Origin: Bacteroidota bacterium
GTDB taxonomy: Bacteria > Bacteroidota > Bacteroidia > Bacteroidales > Lentimicrobiaceae
Direction: 5' to 3'
DNA length: 64,000 bases
Assembly (NCBI GenBank): GCA_023417935.1
Contig: JAEZDY010000022.1
Span: 1-64,000 of the forward strand
Shown here: positions 10,130 to 16,815 of the stretch, piece by piece
How the letters are laid out: each line of letters begins with the position of its first letter
How positions within the stretch are numbered: position 1 is the first letter of the stretch
Made by a program: the position numbers and the translations under genes
The notes under the pieces: model-generated
The model's input: only the letters and a program-made list of their open reading frames with translations
What the model was told of the DNA's origin: nothing
The model's database searches: none

Positions 10130-11398
10130 TTAATTCAATTCTTTGGCTATGGCAATGGCAGCAATGGTACCATCAGCTACAGCAGTTGTTATTTGTCGGT
10201 ATTTCTTACTGATCACATCACCTACGGCATATATACCGGGTATGCTTGTACGCATGTCCTCATCGGTTTTTATATAGCCCCATGCATCGGTTTCAAGCAT
10301 ATTGTCAAACAGTGCAACATTAGGTTTCATGCCGATAAAAACAAATACGCCGTCGCTTTCCAGTCGTGTTAATTCTTTTGTTTTCAGATTCTCTACGAGG
10401 GTTATCATCTTATCGCCCTCACGCACGAACGACCTGGGTTCATGTTCAAAGAGTACGCTCACTTTTTTGTTTGCCAGTAGTTTTTCCTGCGCATGTTTGT
10501 TGGCAGTGAAGCCGGCAAACTGATGCACCATGGTGATCTTGCTTGCAAATTTGCTGATAAAGTCGGCTTCTTCTACTGCTGAATTACCGCCTCCGATAAC
10601 CACTACTTCTTTGTCGCCATAATATTTCGCGTCGCAGGTTGCACAGTAGGATATGCCTTTGCCCTTCAGTTCTTTCTCACCGGGAATGCCCATAAGATTA
10701 GGTGATGTGCCTGTGGCAATGATTATCTTCTTTGCCCTTACGGTTTCAAACTCATCAATGATTACTTCTTTCTTTTCAAGATCAATTTTGGTGACATCAA
10801 CCGCTACTTTATAAACGGTACCGCAGAGCTTGGTTTGTTCTGACATGTTGTGCGAGAGCATGTAACCGGGCTGAGGTTCAATAAAGCCGGGATAGTTTGA
10901 CACTTCATGGGTAGTTGAAACATGTCCGCCCGGAAGTGCTATATCAATTAGTACCGTGTTGATCTTGCTCTGGCAAAGATAGAGCCCTGCGGTTAGTCCG
11001 CCGGGTCCTGCCCCTAGAATGATAACATCAAATTCAGATACCGAAGGTTTGATGCCTGACTTGATCTGATCAACTCTCTCCTGAGGCAACATCGTATCAA
11101 GGTGATGTATTATCTCACTGCGTTTGATACCTCCTGAAAGCGAATCGGCTACTACTTTTCCATTGTCAAAGAAGAGTAGGGTAGGTGACGACTTAACGCC
11201 TAATTCATTGGCCAGTTCCCTGTTCTGCTGTCTGAACATCTTCACAAACTTAATGTCGTCACCATAGAGTGTTGACAATCCCTCAAACTTAGGCGCAAGG
11301 GCCTCGCATGGAGGACATTCGGTGGAATAGAAGTCAAGTACTACTTTTCCACCTTCCAATACTTCTGTTTCAAATTCTGCTGCATTTATTTCTTTCAT
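10130..11398 (-). CDS. Thioredoxin-thioredoxin reductase fusion
   Basis: This 422-residue protein fuses two domains. Residues 1-105 are a thioredoxin with active site CPPC (C28/C31) and the cis-Pro SSPTLLFF region. Residues about 122-422 are a low-molecular-weight thioredoxin reductase, with FAD motif GAGPGG (129-134), redox-active CATC (252-255), NADPH motif VIGGGNSAVEEA and C-terminal FAD motif GIYAVGDV. Known TrxR reaction: NADPH-dependent disulfide reduction of thioredoxin. Fusion makes a self-contained reductase. The order here (Trx first) is the reverse of the mycobacterial-type TrxR-Trx fusion. CPPC instead of CGPC suggests a specialised partner. It lies 171 nt after the radical SAM gene. 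Firm call for both domains. Confidence 0.93.
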   Translation of the reverse strand: MKEINAAEFETEVLEGGKVVLDFYSTECPPCEALAPKFEGLSTLYGDDIKFVKMFRQQNRELANELGVKSSPTLLFFDNGKVVADSLSGGIKRSEIIHHLDTMLPQERVDQIKSGIKPSVSEFDVIILGAGPGGLTAGLYLCQSKINTVLIDIALPGGHVSTTHEVSNYPGFIEPQPGYMLSHNMSEQTKLCGTVYKVAVDVTKIDLEKKEVIIDEFETVRAKKIIIATGTSPNLMGIPGEKELKGKGISYCATCDAKYYGDKEVVVIGGGNSAVEEADFISKFASKITMVHQFAGFTANKHAQEKLLANKKVSVLFEHEPRSFVREGDKMITLVENLKTKELTRLESDGVFVFIGMKPNVALFDNMLETDAWGYIKTDEDMRTSIPGIYAVGDVISKKYRQITTAVADGTIAAIAIAKELN

Positions 11399-11471
11399 GT
11401 TCTATAATTCTAATATTCTATATTTACTTATCGTGATACTCTATTCTGTCAGGTAATTCTAATATACCATC

Positions 11472-11543
11472 TCATTGGTGTGCTACCATGGCAGTGTTAT
11501 GAGTCATTTGGTTTTTCTTCAACATTGATTCATTATCAACCAT
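11472..11543 (-). CDS. Possible 23-residue peptide between radical SAM and TrxA-TrxB genes
   Basis: In the 171-nt gap downstream of the radical SAM gene an ATG at 11543 opens a 23-codon frame, rich in Met and Asn (starts MVDNESMLKK, ends AMVAHQ). The frame is open for a dozen codons upstream of the ATG. It has no recognised domain and no Cys, unlike the peptide at 12898-13002. It could be a second precursor, a gene remnant, or chance. Nothing else is apparent in the gap. Confidence 0.2.
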   Translation of the reverse strand: MVDNESMLKKNQMTHNTAMVAHQ

Positions 11544-11569
11544 TGCAATGATGTCCTCTATATTACAAA

Positions 11570-12898
11570 TTATATTTGATCAAGCTTAAAAGCTGAAAAA
11601 CCAAGTCCTAGAAGTTCTTTCACAGGGCGGCAATCAGGTGAATGCACTGTGCCTGTGTTATTCTTTGAAATAGCTCCACAGCCTCCACCACAAGCCAGTT
11701 GCATACTGCAATTGCTACATGCCTCAATGGAGATAACGTCTCTTTCTTCCCATGCTTTTATCATTTCATCCTTACGCGTTACTGCAGGATAAAATGTGCC
11801 CAGTGATTCGCCTTCCTTACCCACGGTTGCGGTACATGAATAAATCTGCCCTGTATAATCAAACGCCCATTCAGTTTTACATGCGGGGCAGGAGTCAAAC
11901 AGAGGATCGGGCAATGTGCCGTTTTCAGTTAGATACTTTGTTATTGAATACGAAGGCTGATAAAACTCTGCAATCTGTGGATGCTCTTCAGTGAGCTTGT
12001 AGATCTGCTCATACAGTGAGAAACGGTCGAATAGCTTACCGGCAGTTGCCTGACAGTGGTGAAGTTCATAGTTTCTGCCTACCTGGGTTTTGAAATAAGG
12101 GCTGGTTGTCCAGCCTTTACTTATTGCAAAGTCAGCTAAAGCAGGAAGTCCTCCAATATTATCCTTATCAATCACCATGCGCAGGTTAACAGGCAATTCA
12201 TTTTGTAAACATGCGTCAATACCTTCAACTATCTTATCGAAAGTAGCACCTCCGCCTTTGAGGAAGCGCCGGGAATCGTGTATGCTTCCGATACCATCGA
12301 GTGTGATCTGTATCTCCCTGATCTTCCCGCCTTTCAGTATGTCAATGTATTCTACCAGTGAGTAACCATTGGTCACAATACAAATATCCAGTCCTGCACC
12401 TGTAGCTTGCTCAACCAGATTACTGATCATGACCTTTTGGGCAGGGGAACTCATGAGAGGTTCACCGCCAAAGATTGTAAGGTACTTGCGACGACCGGCA
12501 AACTCAAGGTTTATGTAACTGAAAAAGGCATCCACCAAATCCTTTGAAGCCGGCTTGCTTTTGTTTGAATACTCATCCTGGTAACAGTAGGTACAAGCAA
12601 AATTGCAGCTATAATTGGGCACGAAGAAAAGTTGAATTTCATCCTCCTCCCGTAAATCAATAAAGTCGAGGTATCTCTGCTTGTAGAGCTTCACTTCTTT
12701 GGTTTCATCCACTATATATCCCTTCAGCTGAAGTTCAGTAAGGAATTCAACCGGCACTTCCTTTCCGGCCAGGTAATTGTTAAGCATGCTGAACTCTTCG
12801 GGATTCAGAATATCTGCACTCCCGCTCAGCAGATTAACGATATAGTGGTTTTCAGAACCGTCAATAAGCGAATAAATATTGTGTTTTGAGAAGTTCAT
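11570..12898 (-). CDS. Radical SAM/SPASM peptide-maturase-type enzyme
   Basis: With the start at 12898 the protein has 442 residues. An N-terminal region of about 85 residues resembles the peptide-binding front of RiPP maturases. The radical SAM cluster motif is CX3CX2C (C98, C102, C105). GGEP lies at 144-147. A SPASM-type C-terminus carries Cys at 337, 340, 355, 394, 397, 403, 407 and 423, enough for two auxiliary 4Fe-4S clusters. A longer frame could start at 12943, but those 15 codons overlap the small peptide gene in another frame. The ATG at 12898 overlaps that gene's stop codon (TAATG), which indicates translational coupling. Family role: SAM-dependent radical modification of a peptide or protein substrate. 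The overlapping peptide is the obvious substrate candidate (inference). Confidence 0.88.
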   Translation of the reverse strand: MNFSKHNIYSLIDGSENHYIVNLLSGSADILNPEEFSMLNNYLAGKEVPVEFLTELQLKGYIVDETKEVKLYKQRYLDFIDLREEDEIQLFFVPNYSCNFACTYCYQDEYSNKSKPASKDLVDAFFSYINLEFAGRRKYLTIFGGEPLMSSPAQKVMISNLVEQATGAGLDICIVTNGYSLVEYIDILKGGKIREIQITLDGIGSIHDSRRFLKGGGATFDKIVEGIDACLQNELPVNLRMVIDKDNIGGLPALADFAISKGWTTSPYFKTQVGRNYELHHCQATAGKLFDRFSLYEQIYKLTEEHPQIAEFYQPSYSITKYLTENGTLPDPLFDSCPACKTEWAFDYTGQIYSCTATVGKEGESLGTFYPAVTRKDEMIKAWEERDVISIEACSNCSMQLACGGGCGAISKNNTGTVHSPDCRPVKELLGLGFSAFKLDQI

Positions 12899-13002
12899 TA
12901 ATCGTGACAGCCGGGGGTTGTTTTTGAGGTTTTGGCACAGCATAAAGCTTCTTTCTTTACCACTGTTTTAGTTATTACTTTTTTCCTGATCACTGTTTTC
13001 AT
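12898..13002 (-). CDS. Candidate RiPP precursor: 34-residue Lys-rich peptide with CC...C core
   Basis: An ATG at 13002 opens a 34-codon frame ending in TAA at 12900-12898, whose last base is the A of the radical SAM start (TAATG overlap). The peptide has a basic leader-like half (starts MKTVIRKKVITK) and a C-terminal part with Cys at 21, 22 and 32, ending TTPGCHD. Size, position directly before a SPASM-type radical SAM gene, and stop/start overlap are all typical of RiPP precursors. No known precursor family was recognised. The upstream neighbour is the ArsM-like methyltransferase, 97 nt away. It could also be a small metal-binding peptide. The reading frame is certain; function is inference. 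Confidence 0.62.
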   Translation of the reverse strand: MKTVIRKKVITKTVVKKEALCCAKTSKTTPGCHD

Positions 13003-13099
13003 GATGTAATGTTTTTATTATTGAAATCTGGTTTTACTCTCGATCTATTATTGTTTTATTATGGTTTTATTCCATGTTAACCAAGGTTGGCTTCATCAA

Positions 13100-13747
13100 T
13101 TAACTGCTGCAATTGCATTTCAATGATCTCTTTGACGCAATGGTAAAGCTTGCAACCAGGGCTTTCCCTTTAGCATAGGGAGTTGATTCTTCAATGATCT
13201 CCACTTCGTTAAAACCTGCATTCACCAGATGCTTCATGTACTCTTCACGGGTAACGGCTCCGGCCCAGCATTCCGCAATAGCCACAGGATCATTTTTGTA
13301 TTCTTCGGCAATTGGTTCAACAGCATATATATCACTGATAACAAAGCGTCCGCCTTTTTTGAGTATCCGGTGTATCTCATTCCATACAGCCTGTTTGTCA
13401 GATGCATGATTAAGTGTACAGTTGGAGATGACAAGATCAGCAATTTTATCAGGTAATTCCAGCTTCTCGAGTGTGCTGCGGATGAAGCTTACATTTTTAA
13501 CATCAAGTTTCTCTGCATTTCTGCGTGCAGTCTGCAACATTCCATCTGAAATATCCAGGCCGTAAACGAATCCATACTCACCAACTGCTTCGGCCATTCT
13601 CAATACATCAGTACCACGTCCGCTTCCAAGGTCAACACAAACTTCACCGGGTTGGGCATCTGCGTATTTCTCAGCGCCTCCGCATGAGAGACAGCATTCT
13701 GTTTCAGCCAGTTCGCTATATCTTATATTTATTTCCTTTATTTCCAT
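13100..13747 (-). CDS. ArsM-like SAM-dependent methyltransferase
   Basis: This 215-residue class I methyltransferase has SAM motif I VDLGSGRGTD (38-47) and the acidic LDISDGML motif. It keeps Cys at positions characteristic of arsenite methyltransferases: ECCLSCGGA (C18, C19, C22), SNCTLNHASD, and ECWAGAVTREEY, which corresponds to the CxxGA motif of ArsM. The C-terminus is CNCSS. Known family reaction: stepwise methylation of As(III) using SAM with thioredoxin or glutathione as reductant. Thioredoxin genes lie on both sides. It is about 215 residues, shorter than many ArsM proteins because the C-terminal region is reduced. It is the first gene of the methyltransferase-peptide-radical SAM set, with a promoter-like box 5 nt upstream. 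Substrate could be arsenic or something else. Confidence 0.75.
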   Translation of the reverse strand: MEIKEINIRYSELAETECCLSCGGAEKYADAQPGEVCVDLGSGRGTDVLRMAEAVGEYGFVYGLDISDGMLQTARRNAEKLDVKNVSFIRSTLEKLELPDKIADLVISNCTLNHASDKQAVWNEIHRILKKGGRFVISDIYAVEPIAEEYKNDPVAIAECWAGAVTREEYMKHLVNAGFNEVEIIEESTPYAKGKALVASFTIASKRSLKCNCSS

Positions 13748-13752
13748 TTATT

Positions 13753-13760
13753 CAAAGATA
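13753..13760 (-). promoter_or_regulatory. Candidate -7 box TATCTTTG directly before the ArsM-like gene
   Basis: TATCTTTG matches the TAnnTTTG consensus and leaves only 5 nt (AATAA) to the ATG at 13747. Transcription would start at or next to the start codon, giving a leaderless message. It suggests the methyltransferase-peptide-radical SAM set has its own promoter, separate from the thioredoxin/DUF6132 pair. Confidence 0.45.
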
Positions 13761-13862
13761 ATTCAAAAGATTTCAAAATGCTAATATTAATACTTCGTAT
13801 GCACTCTCCATTTTCCATAAGTTAAAGCGAGAATTTAAAGTGATGCATCATCGGGTTATAGG

Positions 13863-14102
13863 TCAGCAAACCTGGCAAGGGCGGTTTATTATAAAATAGC
13901 CCAATGCGCTGCCTGCAAGAATACTTGAAACAGGATTAGAGGTTATGGCGCATGAACCTGAATTGCAGCCAACGAAATAGTAGTAGAGATAACCGGCAAG
14001 GGCACCAACAATTACAAAAATTATTGTCTTCAAATATCGTGCGGATAATAGCCGCTCTTTGAGAGTGCCATTTTCCTGTTTTGTTTCACATGTTTCTTTC
14101 AT
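13863..14102 (-). CDS. Small inner-membrane protein, DUF6132-like
   Basis: This 79-residue protein has two membrane segments (about 27-47 and 57-73). The conserved motif GCNSGSCAITSNP lies between them and the protein ends in PCQVC. This is the DUF6132 pattern found beside thioredoxins and rhodaneses in Bacteroidota. Function is unknown; the paired Cys suggest a membrane thiol or metal role (inference). It starts 2 nt after the stop of the membrane-anchored thioredoxin, so the two are surely cotranscribed. Confidence 0.75.
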   Translation of the reverse strand: MKETCETKQENGTLKERLLSARYLKTIIFVIVGALAGYLYYYFVGCNSGSCAITSNPVSSILAGSALGYFIINRPCQVC

Positions 14103-14104
14103 GG

Positions 14105-14524
14105 TTATATCACCTTATTAAGTTCATTCATCAGGAAGTCTTTTGACTTGACACCCACAAAGCGGTTGATCTCTTTGCCGTCCTTGAAAAGTATCATTGT
14201 TGGAATGCTTCTCACAGAGTGTTTAGCAGCCATATCCTGAAATTCCTGAATATCAAGTTTACAGATCTTTGCTTTTCCTGCTGCTTCCTGAGCAACATCA
14301 TTTATCACCGGTGCCATCATCTTACAGGGCATACACCATGCTGCCCAGAAATCAACCAGTGAAATGCCATTTTTGATCTGATGCTGCATATTGGCATTTG
14401 TTAGGGTAACAATATGTTCGTTCTCTGCCACCAGTGGCATGTTTTTCATCTTTTTCATTGCATACCAGAAATATGCAGCGATGGCTGTAATTAAGGCAAA
14501 GATTATAATTGTTGTAATTGACAT
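14105..14524 (-). CDS. Membrane-anchored thioredoxin
   Basis: This 139-residue protein has an N-terminal transmembrane segment (about 3-21) followed by a thioredoxin domain with active site WCMPC (in FWAAWCMPCKMM) and cis-Pro RSIPTMILF. The CMPC dipeptide differs from the canonical CGPC, which shifts redox potential and partner choice in this family. The anchor is not a cleavable signal peptide of the usual form, so the catalytic domain could face either side. It is first of the cluster running down to 9705 and pairs with the DUF6132 gene 2 nt downstream. Confidence 0.88.
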   Translation of the reverse strand: MSITTIIIFALITAIAAYFWYAMKKMKNMPLVAENEHIVTLTNANMQHQIKNGISLVDFWAAWCMPCKMMAPVINDVAQEAAGKAKICKLDIQEFQDMAAKHSVRSIPTMILFKDGKEINRFVGVKSKDFLMNELNKVI

Positions 14525-14586
14525 TGCTAATTAGTTTGTTTTGGTTTTTAAAAACTGGTAATGTAGAAGTAACTTTTACGACGATG

Positions 14587-14594
14587 CAAAATTA
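14587..14594 (-). promoter_or_regulatory. Candidate -7 box TAATTTTG upstream of the thioredoxin gene
   Basis: TAATTTTG fits TAnnTTTG and is 62 nt from the ATG at 14524. No TTTG -33 element is visible at 19-21 nt. It would drive the thioredoxin/DUF6132 pair and possibly the genes behind it. Confidence 0.35.
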
Positions 14595-14721
14595 GTAATA
14601 TTTTTCATTAAAGCGCATTAGTATCACCAATTCTTTTTAAAAATCTAAATAAGAGACCCATTTAATAGGGTCAATAATCGATTTTTACCTTGATACAGTT
14701 GATTTAGGTGGTTTATAAAAT

Positions 14722-14759
14722 AATAAAAAGAGACGCAAAATTTTGCGTCTCTTTTTATT
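14722..14759. terminator. Perfect 19-bp-arm palindromic terminator
   Basis: Arms AATAAAAAGAGACGCAAAA (14722-14740) and their exact complement (14741-14759) form a stem with T-tracts on both strands. It lies 52 nt past the stop of the lipoprotein gene at 14812 and insulates it from the thioredoxin gene. It would act in either direction. Confidence 0.85.
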
Positions 14760-14811
14760 TGACATGCCCCCATGTTGTATTATCGCAGGCAATATGGTAA
14801 TCTATTTATTC

Positions 14812-15756
14812 TTATGGCAGAGGGATAAACCTTGTTCCTGTAAAAGTTCCGTTTTGCCAATCAACACGATAATGTGTTGGACATTCATCACCGGTTATAG
14901 GTTGTAAATCACTGTTATAGCCAAAGAAGACCAAAGCACTTTTATCAGCAGCAGGTATCTGGTGGAACTTTGAACCTGAGATTGGATCCCATGTACAAGC
15001 TTGTTTGTATACTATTGATTCAGAAATTTGAGTGTAGAAGTCTTCGCCATTACGGTTTGTGCCCCAGGTAACCAGATTGGTATAATCACCTGAAGTTCCG
15101 AAACCATCAACACTTAAAAGCAAGTTGCCACGTGCTCCTGTAAAAGTTTTCTGACGTGCAACAAGCCATGTACGGGTTGTTCCGTTGCTGAAGCTAATAT
15201 TCATCCTACCCTGCAACCGATGTACCAGAGAGTTGAATCCATTATGCCCAAGCATTCCTATAAATCCGCCTGTTACATTGGTAAATATCTTTGAGCTGTT
15301 TATTGTCATTGACCGGGTACCATTAGGCGCACTAACAGTAAAATCAATATGCCTGATATGTACACTTGCCCCGGGTCTGCCAAAGTGGGTACCTACGCGC
15401 TTTTTAATCTCAACCTGACCGGTGCGGTATCTGCGACCATTGCATGAAAGACCATCATAGGTTATATAGATGGTAATAGTATCATTCACAATTTCTGTTG
15501 AATCAACGGTAGCATTGCATGGAATCCTGCCACCTGATTTAAAGTTGCCGCCTCCCTGATAGTTAAGGAATCCTTCAACATCTTCCATTGACTCATTTGA
15601 CACTTGTTCTACGGCAAGTTCGTCGTCAGAAAGGTTAGAAACAGAAGTATAATCCATACTTCCTTTCTCGAGCTTATCCTTTTTGCATGACGAAAGCGTG
15701 ATCGTTGATATTGCAATCAGGATAGCTGCAGTATACAATAATTTCGTGATTTTCAT
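14812..15756 (-). CDS. Putative lipoprotein of unknown function
   Basis: This 314-residue protein has a lipoprotein signal (lipobox ITLSSC, then KKDK). An acidic linker and a Gly-rich stretch (YQGGGNFKSGG) follow. A beta-rich region has two conserved-looking patterns, ITYDGLSCNGRRYRTGQVEI and GTRTWLVARQKTF. No catalytic motif was recognised. It is a single-gene unit: terminator 14722-14759 behind it and a set of 22-bp direct repeats about 95 nt in front of it. Surface or periplasmic location is inferred from the signal. Confidence 0.65.
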   Translation of the reverse strand: MKITKLLYTAAILIAISTITLSSCKKDKLEKGSMDYTSVSNLSDDELAVEQVSNESMEDVEGFLNYQGGGNFKSGGRIPCNATVDSTEIVNDTITIYITYDGLSCNGRRYRTGQVEIKKRVGTHFGRPGASVHIRHIDFTVSAPNGTRSMTINSSKIFTNVTGGFIGMLGHNGFNSLVHRLQGRMNISFSNGTTRTWLVARQKTFTGARGNLLLSVDGFGTSGDYTNLVTWGTNRNGEDFYTQISESIVYKQACTWDPISGSKFHQIPAADKSALVFFGYNSDLQPITGDECPTHYRVDWQNGTFTGTRFIPLP

Positions 15757-15849
15757 GATCTTTTATTTTGGTTTTTGTTATCTGTCAAATAATACACATA
15801 AGGAGCAATATACCCTGATGTCAGCAAAAAATAAATTTTGAATTTACTC

Positions 15850-15915
15850 ATTACAATCAGTTGCCTTCTTTATTACAATCAGTTGCATTCTTTATTGCAA
15901 ACAGTAGCATATATT
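15850..15915 (-). promoter_or_regulatory. Three 22-bp direct repeats, operator-like (LytTR-type spacing)
   Basis: Three tandem units start at 15850, 15872 and 15894. The first two differ at one base. The conserved core is TCAGTTGC at 15857 and 15879, then ACAGTAGC at 15901, each exactly 22 bp apart. A core of about 9 bp repeated every 21-23 bp is the layout of LytTR-regulator sites. The repeats sit upstream of the lipoprotein gene starting at 15756 and behind the DUF4249 gene. No LytTR gene is in the window. Confidence 0.45.
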
Positions 15916-15936
15916 AAATCCGGAGGAAATTAATTG

Positions 15937-16812
15937 CTATAAATCTTCATTTGAATTTCTTTGTGGGGCATTTCCTGCAACCCTTGTTTTGGTAGTTACA
16001 GCACATGCGCCAAAAAAGCCCAGTCCATTATTACTCAGATTAACCGGCAAGTTGGAAGGAACAGAATTGAAAAGGCCCCCCTGAAAATTTGTTTCAGCGA
16101 GTAAAGCCCTTATAAATGCAGCATGTTGGGTACTAAGTGAGTAACGTTTCTCGGTTATAATTGTACCCTTTGGAAAATGTACAGTTTCTCTTGCAGGAGC
16201 AAACATCTGGCTGACATCCAGGGTTGGGAGTGTGTAATAAAGCAGCCTTGCATGGGTACTATCATAAGATACATTTTCATACCCGGCAACCATCGACCAG
16301 TCAAGCAGAATCTCGTACATTGCTGGACTCTCAGCATTGTATTGTCCGGCCACCCAAACAATGGTAAAAAGCATTTCCTTGTTCCCCTGCCTACCATATC
16401 TTAGAAACTGGAAATCAGCCCCTGGTGGCATAATTGCTTTAGCAGTAATAATCTTACCTTCTGCATTTAAAAACAGCGTGTATTCATTCTCAACAACACC
16501 TGCAAACGGTATAATAGAATTATAAACCCCCGGTGCTGTTGAATCTTCTATAAATGTGTAAACACTATCAACTGTGCTGACAATAACTTCTGCTCCTGTG
16601 ACTGGTTCAGGTGTGTCATTGGGTGATGAGATGGTCCTGTTTAGCTTAATGGTTTGATGCTTGTATTCATCAGTTATGATGCCTTCCACAACAACGAGAT
16701 CATTTTCAATATTTTCTAAAGGCCATGAAACTTCCCTTTCACAGCCTGTGCTATAGAAAATGGACATTAAGACTATCAGAAATGAAACGGCTCTGCTATT
16801 TCTCCCTTTCAT
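15937..16812 (-). CDS. DUF4249 family lipoprotein
   Basis: This 291-residue protein has a lipoprotein signal (YSTGC, then EREVSWPL). It has the DUF4249 features: LVVEGIITDEYKHQTIKLNRT, an Ig-like GAEVIVSTVDSVYTF segment and YTLFLNAEGKIITAKAIMPPG. DUF4249 proteins are outer-membrane-associated lipoproteins that regularly follow TonB-dependent receptors in Bacteroidota. Here it starts 3 nt after the receptor stop and probably serves as the receptor's surface lid or capture partner (inference from gene pairing). It is the last gene of the sigma/FecR/receptor unit. Confidence 0.85.
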   Translation of the reverse strand: MKGRNSRAVSFLIVLMSIFYSTGCEREVSWPLENIENDLVVVEGIITDEYKHQTIKLNRTISSPNDTPEPVTGAEVIVSTVDSVYTFIEDSTAPGVYNSIIPFAGVVENEYTLFLNAEGKIITAKAIMPPGADFQFLRYGRQGNKEMLFTIVWVAGQYNAESPAMYEILLDWSMVAGYENVSYDSTHARLLYYTLPTLDVSQMFAPARETVHFPKGTIITEKRYSLSTQHAAFIRALLAETNFQGGLFNSVPSNLPVNLSNNGLGFFGACAVTTKTRVAGNAPQRNSNEDL

Positions 16813-16815
16813 GGC

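Noticed and set aside
11399..11569. Riboswitch or leader RNA before the thioredoxin-reductase fusion
   Set aside because: No conserved riboswitch core or strong stem was visible in the 171-nt gap.
12899..12943. Extended N-terminus of the radical SAM enzyme from an ATG at 12943
   Set aside because: The 15 extra codons overlap the small Cys-peptide frame, and the ATG at 12898 gives the expected family N-terminus plus a TAATG overlap with that peptide.
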